Positions 34,740 to 43,002 of a stretch of DNA of 44,513 nucleotides are shown here, one piece after another. Where the stretch lies: assembly GCF_004348315.1 (NCBI RefSeq), contig NZ_SMKC01000017.1, positions 1 through 44,513 on the forward strand, read 5' to 3'. Source of the DNA: Streptomyces sp. 8K308 (GTDB taxonomy: Bacteria > Actinomycetota > Actinomycetes > Streptomycetales > Streptomycetaceae). The number at the start of each line of letters is the position of its first letter. Position 1 is the stretch's first letter. The notes beneath the pieces were generated by a model. The model was not told the origin of the DNA. It made no database searches and saw only the letters and a program-made list of their open reading frames with translations. A program made the translations under genes and the position numbers.

Positions 34740-35247
34740 TCAGGCGGGCGCGTGCCTGGCCACGTACTCGGCGAAGGGCTCGATGCCGACCTCAGCGCGC
34801 AGGTCGTCCACGCGCTCGGGCTCGGCGCAGGGCCACGGGACCGGTGCCCCGTCCCGCACGCCGGCGATCTGGGTGCCGTAGATCTGCTCTCGGCCCTCGT
34901 TGACCAGCGTGCGGTCGCGGAGGAGGGGCCAGGTCGCGCGGGCTGGCCAAGCCCGCCGCGACCGCCTGCTCAAGCAGGTCGAGGGCGCGGCGCTGGACGT
35001 CGAGCTGCCGGTCGGCGTGCTGGGCGACCAGCCAGGCCGCGCGGGCGGCCTCCTCGCCGACCGCGTCCGCCGTCGGCCAGCCGTACGCGTCCATGATCTC
35101 GTTGAGCCGGTCGCCGTGCCGCGCGGTCAGCCGGCGCCAGGCCAGCTGCTCGGCGGGGTCCTCGCCGTGCCCCCGGATCGCCAGCCGATGGTCGGCCTTG
35201 GCCATCTCCTCGAGTTCCGCCGCCAGCGCCGCGATGTCGTGTGCCAC
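34740..35247 (-). pseudogene. DUF6624 family protein with one frameshift
   Basis: From a GTG at 35247, with GGGAG upstream, one frame encodes VAHDIAALAAELEEMAKADHRLA and NEIMDAYGWPTADAVGEEAARAAWLVAQHADRQLDVQ, then LEQAVAAGLASPRDLA. This is the DUF6624 pattern (GWP, AAWLVAQHAD). The family's ending appears in another frame: LLRDRTLVNEGREQIYGTQI to the stop at 34740. The frames join near 34925-34930, where one C stands in place of three expected bases in a C-rich run. A single lesion could be a recent mutation or a sequencing error. DUF6624 function is unknown. Confidence 0.78.
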
Positions 35248-35422
35248 TCTCGACTCCCAGGTCAGACAAGTGTGTTGGGTTCGACGTTCGCAACCCGTTC
35301 GCAACCCTAAAGGGAGTTCACGTACGCGAAGATCATGCTGGGGAACGGTGACAGGCGCCCTCGCGCACTCGCATAATGGACCTACCCCCGAAACCAGAGC
35401 CCGGCTTACGCGCGCGCCCGCG

Positions 35423-36862
35423 TCACACCGCCATCGCGCGCGGGGACTGTCCGGCGTCGTGGTCGCCGCCGTAGGCGCCCCAGGCCGTGGCCAGTCGGCG
35501 GGCCGCCTCGGTCAGCGTCTCGGTCGGGGCGAAGGAGTGCAGGCGCACGTGCTGCCGGCTGCCGCCGGAGGCGTCGAGGCCGGCGCCGGGGACCACGGCC
35601 ACGCCGTGCCGCAGCGCCGCCTGCGCGAAGGTGTCGCCGTCGCCGTGCGGCAGTCGCACCCACAGCGTCTGGCCGCCCATGGCGGGCGGGACCTCCCACT
35701 CCGGCAGCAGCCGCGCCAACTCGGCCCGGAGGTGGTCGTGTCGAACCCGGCGCTCGGCGGCCAGCTCGGCACAGAGCCCCTCGAACCCCGGCAGCAGTTC
35801 GGCGGCCGCGAGCTGCGCGGGCAGGTTGCCGCCGAGGTCGTGGACGGCGCGGAGCCGGGCGAGGCGGTCGGCGACCGGCCGGGCGGCGCGGATCCAGCCG
35901 ACGCGCAGCCCGCCCCACACGCTCTTGCTCAGCGAGCCGACCGTGACGACGCCGCTTTCGGCGTACGCGGCGAGCGGGGGCGGCGTCTCGTGTCCCGGGA
36001 AGGTCAGGTGGGCCAGGACCTCGTCGTCGACGAGCGGCACGTCCGCGGCGGCCGCGGCCCTGGCCAGCCGGCGGCGGACGAGCGGCGGCAGGACGGCGCC
36101 GGTCGGGTTGTGGTGGGTGGAGACCAGGTAGGCGAGGTCGGGGCGGCGCGCCGGGGCGGCGACCGCCGACTCGAAGCCGTCGAGGCCGACCGGCAACGCC
36201 CGGAGGTGCGCCGCCTGTTCGCCGAAGGCCTCCAACGCGCCCGGGTAGGTGGGTGCCTCGACAAGCACCCGGCCGCCCGGCTCCACGAAGGCCCGGGCGA
36301 GCAGCGAGAGCGCCTGCTGCCCGCCGTTGGTGATCACGATCTGCTCCGCTTCGGTGGGCAGGCCGCGCCGCGCGTAGTACGCGGCGACGGCGTGGCGCAG
36401 CCGTGGGTGGCCGGCGGGGCGGTAGCCGATGTCGTCGGTGACGGTGGCCAGTCGTGGCAGCGCCCGCTCGTAGGCGGCGAGCAGCGCGGACGGGGGTGCG
36501 GTGGGCGCCGCGCAGGCCAGCTGGATCACGTCGTCGCTGGGTTCGAGCAGGTGGAGGAAGACGGGCGCGCCGGTGGTCTCGCGCGGGCCAGGGCGGGCCG
36601 GACCTGCCACCCGGGTGCCGCTGCCCTGGCGGCGGACGATGCGGCCCTCGACGCGGAGCTGCTCGTACGCGGCGACGACCGTGCCGCGACCGACCGCGAG
36701 CGCGCCGGCCAGCGCCCGGTCGGGCGGCAGGGCGGCACCTGGCGGCAGCTCGCCCTCGTCGACGAGGCGCCGCAGCCGCGCGGCGAGCAGCAGGTAGAGC
36801 GGGCCGCGACCCGAGGACCAGCGGCCCAGGCGGTCGGCGAGATCGGCAGGTGTCAGGGCCAT
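35423..36862 (-). CDS. MocR-family regulator (GntR winged helix fused to aminotransferase fold)
   Basis: 479 residues. Residues about 10-85 are a GntR winged helix (PLYLLLAARLRRLVDEGELPPGAALPPDRALAGALAVGRGTVVAAYEQL). Residues 105-470 are a fold-type I aminotransferase domain with HHNPTG at 250-255, VDDEV at 278-282 and SLSKS around K313, the expected PLP-binding lysine. MocR proteins sense vitamin B6 or amino compounds through PLP and control divergent genes. Here it is divergent from a cupin gene across 89 bp that contains GGTT-N4-AACC (36886-36897) and CCAAT-N8-ATTGG (36896-36913), either of which could be its site. The effector is unknown. Confidence 0.9.
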   Translation of the reverse strand: MALTPADLADRLGRWSSGRGPLYLLLAARLRRLVDEGELPPGAALPPDRALAGALAVGRGTVVAAYEQLRVEGRIVRRQGSGTRVAGPARPGPRETTGAPVFLHLLEPSDDVIQLACAAPTAPPSALLAAYERALPRLATVTDDIGYRPAGHPRLRHAVAAYYARRGLPTEAEQIVITNGGQQALSLLARAFVEPGGRVLVEAPTYPGALEAFGEQAAHLRALPVGLDGFESAVAAPARRPDLAYLVSTHHNPTGAVLPPLVRRRLARAAAAADVPLVDDEVLAHLTFPGHETPPPLAAYAESGVVTVGSLSKSVWGGLRVGWIRAARPVADRLARLRAVHDLGGNLPAQLAAAELLPGFEGLCAELAAERRVRHDHLRAELARLLPEWEVPPAMGGQTLWVRLPHGDGDTFAQAALRHGVAVVPGAGLDASGGSRQHVRLHSFAPTETLTEAARRLATAWGAYGGDHDAGQSPRAMAV

Positions 36863-36951
36863 GGCCCACCTCTCCGCTTTGGCTCGGTTGACGAACCAAT
36901 TCTGCGGCATTGGCCCTGGGCGGCGGCCGCGCCCCCGGCGAGGATCACGGC

Positions 36952-37338
36952 ATGACGACAGAGACGACAGAGATGACAGAGACGGTGGAGACGACGGACA
37001 CGACGACGCACGCCGCCGCGCGGTCCGTGCCCGAGGCCATCGCCGCGCTCCCCGGCCCCTTCCAGCAGCACGAGCTGGCGCGGGTGAACGACACCACCGT
37101 CGTGCGGCTGGCGCGGGTCGAGGGCTCGTTCCCCTGGCACCACCACGACGAGGACGAGATGTTCCTGTGCTGGGACGGCAGCCTCCGCATCGAGCTCGAG
37201 GGCCAGGACCCGGTCCTGCTGCGGGCCGGCGAGCTGTTCGTCGTGGAACGCGGGGTGCGGCACCGGCCGGTGGCCGACGAGCACGCCCACGTCCTGCTGG
37301 TCGAGCACCCGGACACGAAGCAGTACGGGAACGACTGA
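36952..37338 (+). CDS. Cupin domain protein
   Basis: 128 residues from the ATG at 36952, with a GAGGA ribosome-binding site. The first 19 residues are Thr/Glu-rich (TTETTEMTETVETTDTTT) and encoded by 9-bp repeats. The cupin barrel follows: FPWHHHDEDEMFLCWDGSLRIELEG (metal-binding His/Glu motif 1), LLRAGELFVVERGVRHRPVADEHAHVLLVE (motif 2). Single-domain cupins of this type are often small-molecule isomerases or sensors; no substrate can be named. It is divergent from the MocR regulator, which probably controls it. Confidence 0.88.
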   Translation: MTTETTEMTETVETTDTTTHAAARSVPEAIAALPGPFQQHELARVNDTTVVRLARVEGSFPWHHHDEDEMFLCWDGSLRIELEGQDPVLLRAGELFVVERGVRHRPVADEHAHVLLVEHPDTKQYGND

Positions 37339-37438
37339 CCATGCTCGCTGGCCGTCTGGTTGGCCGTCTCGTTGACTTCGAGCGCGCTCCAACCCCTAGC
37401 GTCTGGCACGGAGAGTTCCGATCGCAGGAGGCGACGCC

Positions 37439-38425
37439 ATGACCACACTCCCCACCCGACACCTCGGCGCACTTGCCGTCTCCGCGCAGGGCCTGGGGTG
37501 CATGGGCATGAGCCACGCCTATGGCGCGGCGGACGACGAGCAGTCGACGGCGACCCTGCGCCACGCCCTCGACCTGGGCGTGACGCTCCTGGACACCTCC
37601 GACTTCTATGGCGCGGGGCACAACGAGGAACTGGTCGGCCGGGCCGTCGCGGGGCGCCGCGACGAGGTGGTGCTGGCCACGAAGTTCGGCTTCGCCAACC
37701 GCCTCGGCGAGCCCATCGTGATCCGCGGCGACGCTGCCTACGTGCGGCAGGCGTGCGAGGCGTCGCTGCGGCGGCTCGGGGTGGACCACATCGACCTCTA
37801 CTACCAGCACCGGGTGGACCCGCGGGTGCCGATCGAGGAGACCGTCGGCGCCATGGCCGAGCTGGTGCGGGAGGGGAAGGTCCGCCACCTCGGGCTGTCC
37901 GAGGCGGGCGCGGAGACCATCAGGCGGGCACACGCGGTGCACCCGATCGCGGCGCTGCAGAGCGAGTGGTCGCTGTGGACCCGGCACCTGGAGGCGGAGA
38001 TCGCCTCGGTCTGCCGTGAGCTCGGCATCGGTCTCGTGCCGTTCTCGCCGCTCGGGCGCGGCTTCCTGACCGGCCGCTACAGCTCGGTCGAGGGGCTCGC
38101 GGAGAACGACATGCGGCGCGGCCAGCCGCGTTTCGCCGACGGCAACCTGGAGCGGAACCTGGCGATCGTCGCGAAGCTGCACGAGCTGGCCGAGGTCAAG
38201 GGGGTGACCGCGGGCCAGCTCGCCCTGGCCTGGGTGCAGCACCGGGGCGAGGACGTGGTGCCGATCCCCGGCACCCGGCGGCAGCGGTATCTGGAGGAGA
38301 ACCTCGCGGCCCTCGACGTCGAGTTGTCCGCCGACGACCTGGCCGCCATCGAGGCCGCCGCCCCGCCGGAGCGGATCGCGGGCGACCGCTACGACGCGAC
38401 CAGCCTCGCCTTCGTCAACGGCTGA
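37439..38425 (+). CDS. Aldo/keto reductase
   Basis: 328 residues from the ATG at 37439, with AGGAGG eight bases upstream. The AKR catalytic tetrad is visible: D52 and Y57 ([15 protein letters not shown]), K82 (LATKFG) and H124 (YYQHRVDP). The NADPH-binding end shows [20 protein letters not shown]. It belongs to the YajO/AKR13-like group of single-domain oxidoreductases that reduce aldehydes and ketones with NADPH. The sequence is of normal length and complete. It follows the cupin gene by 100 bp on the same strand, possibly in the same MocR-linked neighbourhood. Confidence 0.92.
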   Translation: MTTLPTRHLGALAVSAQGLGCMGMSHAYGAADDEQSTATLRHALDLGVTLLDTSDFYGAGHNEELVGRAVAGRRDEVVLATKFGFANRLGEPIVIRGDAAYVRQACEASLRRLGVDHIDLYYQHRVDPRVPIEETVGAMAELVREGKVRHLGLSEAGAETIRRAHAVHPIAALQSEWSLWTRHLEAEIASVCRELGIGLVPFSPLGRGFLTGRYSSVEGLAENDMRRGQPRFADGNLERNLAIVAKLHELAEVKGVTAGQLALAWVQHRGEDVVPIPGTRRQRYLEENLAALDVELSADDLAAIEAAAPPERIAGDRYDATSLAFVNG

Positions 38426-38785
38426 GCCCGGCCGGGGAGCCGGCCGCCGGGCCCGTCCGGGCGGTCTTCGAGGATCCGCCCGGCAGCGGCGCGGTTCGCA
38501 CTCGGCCGCACGCGCGCGCAGCGCCCGACGCGCCGCGCAGCGGCCCGGGGCAACGCGGCGAGGGGCCGGGTACGGCGTCGCGGCCCGGAAAGACCGCCGG
38601 GGAGCCGGCCGCCGGGGCCTGGTGCCGCATCAGCCAAGGTTCGCCCCCGTCGCGACGCCCGGCACGGCACCTCGCTGCGTTACCGAATCGCGCGAATACG
38701 GCCAGGTATGAGCTGCGATCCGGCGCCTTGCGATGCACCGCACCGGACGCCGCTCCTTGACGGGCAAACCTTGGCTGACACGGCA
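38426..38785. other. Non-coding spacer with a 20-bp direct repeat
   Basis: About 360 bp without a credible gene. CCGGGGAGCCGGCCGCCGGG occurs at 38432-38451 and again at 38597-38616. GGCGGTCTT (38460-38468) is the inverse of AAGACCGCC (38590-38598), so the two copies lie in a partly symmetric arrangement that could fold. The first copy, right after the reductase stop, contains GC-rich self-complementary sequence and may act as a terminator. Nothing is recognised from 38620 to 38785. Confidence 0.55.
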
Positions 38786-39199
38786 CTAGCCGATGCGCAT
38801 GTCGCCACCGGCCTGGTAGACGCGGGCGTGGCCGGAGGCGGTGGCGTGCTGGGTGATGGTCGGCCCGGCGGCCGGCGGCCCGTCCTGCTCTTCGGTCAAC
38901 TCGGTCAGCAGGTCTCGTAGTTCATCGGCGACCTCGGGGTGGGTGGCCAGCAGCCGCCGGACCCGGCCGCGCCACTGGGCCACCAACTCGCCCTCGGTCT
39001 CGGTGTCCTCGGGCGGGGTGTTGGCCAGTTCGTCGCGGGTGGTGGCCAGTTCGTCGCCAACGGCGTCGGCGCCCTCGGGCCGCACCCGGCGCCAGAGCGC
39101 GACGAGCCCGTCCCTGGCCCGCTCCCACGCGTCGGTGGCCGCCAACGTCACGATCGTCGTCCCCGCCGAGCCGGCCAACGCGGCGATCTCCGGATCCAC
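38786..39199 (-). CDS. Small alpha-helical protein ending in a VYQAGGD motif
   Basis: 137 residues from the GTG at 39199, with GGGGAGG directly upstream. The N terminus (DPEIAALAGSAGTTIVTLAATDAWERARDGLVALWRRVRPE) is a hydrophobic helix followed by charged helices (VAQWRGRVRRLLATHPEVADELRDLLTEL). The C terminus is TQHATASGHARVYQAGGDMRIG. The ending RVYQAGGD is shared with the N terminus of the STAND pseudogene at 34146. Proteins of this type are common in Streptomyces, usually without a known role. The ending could be a strand-forming peptide that binds or recruits STAND ATPases (inference). A frame extension to 39253 lacks similarity. Confidence 0.75.
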   Translation of the reverse strand: MDPEIAALAGSAGTTIVTLAATDAWERARDGLVALWRRVRPEGADAVGDELATTRDELANTPPEDTETEGELVAQWRGRVRRLLATHPEVADELRDLLTELTEEQDGPPAAGPTITQHATASGHARVYQAGGDMRIG

Positions 39200-39273
39200 A
39201 GGCCCTCCCCTTTCGTACGGCGTTCCCACGGCGCCTTCTCCACTCCTTGCCACCGAAACGCTCCGGGGACACC

Positions 39274-40422
39274 TCAGCGTGCCCGCAGCGGCCCCGCCGT
39301 CCGCTCCACCTCAGACCACAACGTGGGCCGGTGCCGTTCGGTGAAGGCGGGAACGTACGGCCACATGACCTGCTGACCGGCGTGCGTGGCGGGCGTCGTG
39401 GCCCAGACGACGCCGTCCCGGTCGGTGCTGAGCCGCCAGTGGGCGGCGGCGCCGGCGGCCACGTCGGCGCGGAGGTGCTCGACGATCTCCGGGGGCACCG
39501 GAGCCACGGGACGCGAGGGCGGGCGCCAGCCGGGCAGCGGCCCCCGGAAGCCGACGCCGTGCCGACGGCGCAGCAGCACGATCTCGACGACCGCGGTGGC
39601 CGTCACGCCGACGGGGCCGGCGAACAGGGCGACCCAGTACGGGGGGAGCGGGGTCGAGCCCGGGTACGCCTCGACGGAGTCGACCAGGACGGCCTGCGCG
39701 ACCGCGGTCAGCCAGGCGAGGGGAACGCTGGTCAGCGGCCGGACGAGCGGGTGGCCGCGGACGCCGAACGCGTTGCGGTTGATCAGGTAGAGGACGGAGC
39801 CGAAGAAGACCGTGAGCCACGGGCCGAGGACGAGCACCAGGAGCAGCCAGCCGGGGTCGTCCGGCGTGTGGTCGTAGTGGTTGACCGCCCAGTACAGGAA
39901 GAGGCCGCAGAAGGCTGCCGTGAGCAGCGCGGTGAGCAGCGGGCGGCCGCACAGGCGGAGCACGGTGACGCGCGTGCCGGGGCGGGCCAGGGCCACCAGC
40001 GAGCCGCAGGCCACGAGCAGCGACACCGGGCCCGTGAGGAGCATCAACAGGCCGCTGGTGAAACCCTGTTCGACCGGTTCCAGGAGGCCGTCGCCGGTGA
40101 ACAGGCCGACGAAGAACGCGAGCAGGCCGAGGCAGAGCAGGGCGCGGGGCAGCAGCAGCCGTTCGATGAGCGGGTCGGCGGCCTGCCGCGCCAGCGTGGT
40201 CACGACCGGCTGCCCGTACGCGCCGAGCGGCCCGCCGGCCGACGCCGCGAGCTGGACGGCGTCGGCCGCGGTGAACCGGAACACCCGGAAGGGGCCGTAG
40301 ATCCGCCGGGCCAGCCGCCAGGGCAGCAGCGCGTCGAGCGCCCAGGCGGCCGGCCCGGTCAGGCGGGGCGGGGGCTCGGGGACGCGGTAGGGCGGCCGGT
40401 CGTAGGAGCCGCTCGTGGTCAT
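39274..40422 (-). CDS. Multi-pass membrane protein of unknown function
   Basis: 382 residues from an ATG with a GGGGGAG ribosome-binding site. About five or six hydrophobic segments lie between 85 and 290 (LLLPRALLCLGLLAFFVGLF, GLLMLLTGPVSLLVACGSLVAL, PLLTALLTAAFCGLFLYW, GWLLLVLVLGPWLTVFFGSVLYLI and others). The N terminus is soluble with PYRVPEPPPRLTGPAAWALDALLPWRLARR. The last 90 residues are soluble, with several Trp (HWRLSTDRDGVVWATTPAT, MWPYVPAFTERHRPTLW). I recognise no family. It starts 109 bp from the acetyltransferase stop; both are on the minus strand. Confidence 0.65.
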   Translation of the reverse strand: MTTSGSYDRPPYRVPEPPPRLTGPAAWALDALLPWRLARRIYGPFRVFRFTAADAVQLAASAGGPLGAYGQPVVTTLARQAADPLIERLLLPRALLCLGLLAFFVGLFTGDGLLEPVEQGFTSGLLMLLTGPVSLLVACGSLVALARPGTRVTVLRLCGRPLLTALLTAAFCGLFLYWAVNHYDHTPDDPGWLLLVLVLGPWLTVFFGSVLYLINRNAFGVRGHPLVRPLTSVPLAWLTAVAQAVLVDSVEAYPGSTPLPPYWVALFAGPVGVTATAVVEIVLLRRRHGVGFRGPLPGWRPPSRPVAPVPPEIVEHLRADVAAGAAAHWRLSTDRDGVVWATTPATHAGQQVMWPYVPAFTERHRPTLWSEVERTAGPLRAR

Positions 40423-40531
40423 GGTGGCGTTGCTCCCCCGAGGTGACGGTTCATGATCAAATCGCGCTCATCCTGGCATGCCGGTGGTGGCGAGCATGGC
40501 CGTGGTCACGTTCCGCACCGCGGCAACGCGG

Positions 40532-41188
40532 CTAGAGGCCGAAGAGCGGCAGGCACGGCTCCAGGCCCGTGATGGTGACGGGCGGCCGTTCGGCGGCGCC
40601 GGCCGTCCACTCCTCGCGGGTGAGGCGGAAGCGCTGCTCGGTGACCGCGACGTCCCGGACCACGTGGCGGGCGATGCCGTCCGGCCGGTAGCCGACCTTG
40701 CGGGAGACGGCCTGCGAGGCGGCGTTGTGGCAGAGCGCGCCGGAGACGGCGTCGGTGGCGTCGAGGCCGGCGAAGGCCAGGTGGAGGACGGCGTGCCGCA
40801 TCTCGGTGCCGATGCCCTTGCCCTGGTGGGCCCGGCCCAGCCAGGAGCCGCTCTCGACCTGGCGGAGCGTGGCGTGGTTCCTGGCCGTGAGGCTCTGGAT
40901 GCCGACCGGCCGGCCCTCGTGGAAGACGGCGAGTTCGAGCGCCCAGTTCTCCGGGGTCCACTGGCCGAGCATCCGCCACTGGTACTGGAGGACCGAGCGG
41001 CCGCGTTCGGGCGGCGGGAGGTCGGTCCAGGGGAAGAGGAACGGCATCTCCTCGGGCGGGTGGACGCCCTCGCCCGCGAGTTCGGCCAGCTGGACCAGCT
41101 CGTCCGTGGTGGGCAGCCGCAGTTCGAGCCGCGGCGTGGTGACGCGGAGGCCGGCGAGCGGCCAGTAGTCGGTGAGGATGGTGTGCAT
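40532..41188 (-). CDS. GNAT family N-acetyltransferase (RimJ/RimL-like)
   Basis: 218 residues from the ATG at 41188. It opens like a RimL-type GNAT: RVTTPRLELRLPTTDELVQLAELAG. Motif A (acetyl-CoA pyrophosphate binding) is GRAHQGKGIGTEMRHAVLHLAF, and ALCHNAASQAVSRKVGYRPDG is the conserved N-terminal-acetyltransferase-like stretch. It should move an acetyl group to an amine; the substrate may be a protein N terminus or a small molecule. A terminator hairpin (41292-41326) lies upstream, separating it from the endoglucanase gene. Confidence 0.88.
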   Translation of the reverse strand: MHTILTDYWPLAGLRVTTPRLELRLPTTDELVQLAELAGEGVHPPEEMPFLFPWTDLPPPERGRSVLQYQWRMLGQWTPENWALELAVFHEGRPVGIQSLTARNHATLRQVESGSWLGRAHQGKGIGTEMRHAVLHLAFAGLDATDAVSGALCHNAASQAVSRKVGYRPDGIARHVVRDVAVTEQRFRLTREEWTAGAAERPPVTITGLEPCLPLFGL

Positions 41189-41291
41189 GCCACCGCATTG
41201 TGCGGCGGCGGAACCGGTGCCGGCATCCGAATTCCGCCGCGCGCGGCGTGGCCCGCCCGATCGGCGACGGCCGCCGGGCCGCTCGGCGTCT

Positions 41292-41326
41292 CGGGTCCGG
41301 TTGCGGGCGCCCCACGACCGGACCCG
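41292..41326 (-). terminator. Candidate terminator hairpin after the GH12 gene
   Basis: 10-bp stem CGGGTCCGGT / ACCGGACCCG with a 15-base loop, 9 bp beyond the GH12 stop on the minus strand. No U-tract is visible. Confidence 0.6.
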
Positions 41327-41334
41327 GAGGCCCG

Positions 41335-42081
41335 TCAGTTGACGGAGGCGGAGAACGAGTTCACGCCGAGGCCCGCGCCGCCCTGCCAGGGTTCGAAGCC
41401 GGCCTGGATGCTGGTCAGGTACCAGGAGTTGGTGGCCATGCCGCGCGCGACGGCCACGTCGACGAAGTCCATGACGTCGAAGCTCCAGCTGTTGATGGCG
41501 GAGGGCGCGACGAAGGAGATCACCCGGTTGGAGCCGTTGCTGCCGGTCCACACCTCCCAACTCCGGCCGCCCACGGTGGCGGTGCCGCTCGGGGAGCCGA
41601 TGGGCTGGATCGGGCCGACCCGGTTGAACCAGATCATGATCTCGGTCTGGTTGACGCCGTTGGTGCGGGGCGTCGGGTCGAGCCAGATGTCGTACGAGGC
41701 GTTGTACGTCGCGCCGCCGACGTAGCTGTACGAGATGCTGCTCGGTGCGCTGCCGATGCTGGAGAGCTGGCGCGGCAGGTTGGTGCCGGGCGAGCAGTTG
41801 GCGTAGTGGCAGCCGACGTAGATCGACGGGTACGACTTCGGCGGGCCGTCCGTGGGCACGCTGCCGTCGGCCCTGGTGATCTGGAAGCCGGTGCCGGTGA
41901 CGTTGACGCACTGGGTGGCGCCGGTGCCCCAGCGGTTGTTCTGGACGGTGTAGCGCCCCTGGATGGTGGTCGTGCCGTACTGGTCGCAGATCTGGACGTC
42001 GGCGTGCGCGGCGGGCGCCGTCGTCAGCAGGGCGGCGAGCGTGCCCATGATGGCCAGCGTCCAGCGCAGGCGGTTCCTCAT
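41335..42081 (-). CDS. Secreted glycoside hydrolase family 12 endoglucanase
   Basis: 248 residues. A Sec signal peptide (RNRLRWTLAIMGTLAALLTTAPAAHA, cleavage expected before D28) leads to a GH12 beta-jelly-roll. It has YTVQNNRWGTGATQC near the start. The nucleophile is E147 in NQTEIMIWFN, and the acid/base is E230 in IQAGFEPWQGG. Trp/Tyr residues typical of a glucan cleft are present (YDIWLDP, WEVWTG). No cellulose-binding module is attached. GH12 enzymes hydrolyse beta-1,4-glucan or related mixed-linkage and xyloglucan chains. A near-perfect CebR operator lies at 42121-42132, 39 bp upstream, indicating cellobiose-dependent control. Confidence 0.94.
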   Translation of the reverse strand: MRNRLRWTLAIMGTLAALLTTAPAAHADVQICDQYGTTTIQGRYTVQNNRWGTGATQCVNVTGTGFQITRADGSVPTDGPPKSYPSIYVGCHYANCSPGTNLPRQLSSIGSAPSSISYSYVGGATYNASYDIWLDPTPRTNGVNQTEIMIWFNRVGPIQPIGSPSGTATVGGRSWEVWTGSNGSNRVISFVAPSAINSWSFDVMDFVDVAVARGMATNSWYLTSIQAGFEPWQGGAGLGVNSFSASVN

Positions 42082-42120
42082 GATGTTGCTGCTCCCTCGA
42101 TCGAGTGGGGTACGGGGTCG

Positions 42121-42132
42121 GGGAGCGCTCCC
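42121..42132. promoter_or_regulatory. CebR box (GGGAGCGCTCCC)
   Basis: A perfect 12-bp palindrome; with flanks it reads G-GGGAGCGCTCCC-A, matching 13 of 14 positions of the Streptomyces CebR consensus TGGGAGCGCTCCCA. It sits in the promoter region of the GH12 endoglucanase, where CebR is expected to repress until cello-oligosaccharides bind it. Confidence 0.88.
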
Positions 42133-42153
42133 AAGGCGATGCCGCGCCGGACT

Positions 42154-42942
42154 CTAGGGGCAACTCGGGTCGCCGACAAGCCCGTTCGACACGTTCGACA
42201 GGCTCGACAGGCTCGGCGCGTTCGGCGTCTGGCGCGGCAGGCCCCAGGCGCGGGCCAACGACTCGCCGGTGAGGACGGCGGCCGGCGGGCCCTCGGCCAG
42301 CAGTTCGCCGTCGGCGAGCAGCAGGCAGTGGTCGGCCAGCAGCGCCTCGTCGAGGTCGTGGGTGGCCTGGACGACGGTGACGCCGCGCTCGGCCGCCTCG
42401 GCCAGCACGGCCGATATCCGACGGCCGGCGGCGAGGTCGACGCCGGCGGCCGGCTCGTCGAGGAGGAGCAGCCCGGAGTCCTGGGCCAGCCCCTGGGCGA
42501 CCAGGGCCCGTTGCCGTTGGCCGCCGGAGAGCTCACCCAACTGCCGTCCGGCCAGGTCGAGTAGGCCGAGCCGGTCGAGGCAGTCGTGGACGACGGCGCG
42601 GTCCTCGCGGGTGAGGGGCCGCCAGGGGCCGCGGTGCGCCCAGCGGCCCATGGCGACGGCGTCGCGCACGGTGAGCGGCAACGCGTCGGCGGCGGCGCTG
42701 CGTTGCACCACCAGGGCGGGCCGGCGACCGGCGTCGCCGCGGTGGACGACGGAGCCCGCGGCGGGCCGCAGGACGCCGGCGACGACGCCGAGCAGCGTGG
42801 ACTTGCCGGCGCCGTTGGGTCCGACGACGGCGGTGCGGCCGGCGCGCGGCAGCCGGGCGGTGACGTCGCGCAGCGCGGGCGGGCGGCGGGGGTAGCCGGC
42901 GGTGACGCCCCGCAGGGTGACCGCGTCGTGGCTCGTCGGCAT
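42154..42942 (-). CDS. aztA: Zinc ABC transporter ATP-binding protein AztA
   Basis: 262 residues from the ATG at 42942; a GTG four codons upstream is possible. It holds Walker A GPNGAGKST (41-49), signature LSGGQRQ (about 138-144), Walker B LLLLDEPAAGVD and the switch His in VVQATHDLDEALLAD. It belongs to the metal-type ABC ATPases that energise zinc uptake, and the neighbouring permease and AztD-like gene identify the Azt system. The C-terminal extension (about 20 residues with LSSLSNVSN) is encoded by a 9-bp repeat tract (42183-42227). A Zur-like box lies 22 bp upstream of its start. The divergent placement of aztA relative to aztB is notable. Confidence 0.88.
   Translation of the reverse strand: MPTSHDAVTLRGVTAGYPRRPPALRDVTARLPRAGRTAVVGPNGAGKSTLLGVVAGVLRPAAGSVVHRGDAGRRPALVVQRSAAADALPLTVRDAVAMGRWAHRGPWRPLTREDRAVVHDCLDRLGLLDLAGRQLGELSGGQRQRALVAQGLAQDSGLLLLDEPAAGVDLAAGRRISAVLAEAAERGVTVVQATHDLDEALLADHCLLLADGELLAEGPPAAVLTGESLARAWGLPRQTPNAPSLSSLSNVSNGLVGDPSCP
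42183..42227. repeat. Five 9-bp units at the aztA 3' end
   Basis: CGTTCGACA twice, GGCTCGACA, GGCTCGGCG and CGTTCGGCG lie end to end within the last codons of aztA, encoding the Ser/Leu/Asn-rich extension on the minus strand. Confidence 0.85.
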
Positions 42943-42964
42943 GACGGACCTCACTTTCCCATAG

Positions 42965-42979
42965 TGACAACCATTTTCA
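42965..42979. promoter_or_regulatory. Zur-like box TGACAACCATTTTCA
   Basis: A 15-bp site with the 7-1-7 palindromic layout of actinobacterial Zur boxes (compare TGAAAATGATTTTCA from memory). It is centred between the divergent aztA (start 42942) and aztB (start 43003) genes, 22-23 bp from each start codon. It should repress both when zinc is sufficient. A second small palindrome, GTATG-GT-CATAC, lies at 42988-42999. Confidence 0.8.
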
Positions 42980-43002
42980 TTTTCATTGTATGGTCATACG
43001 CC

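Noticed and set aside
36863..38242. A 939-residue version of the MocR protein.
   Set aside because: The extension is antisense to the cupin and reductase genes. The ATG at 36862 begins the GntR domain.
38426..38785. Short Arg/Pro-rich open frames as genes.
   Set aside because: No ribosome-binding site, no codon-position pattern and no recognisable motifs.
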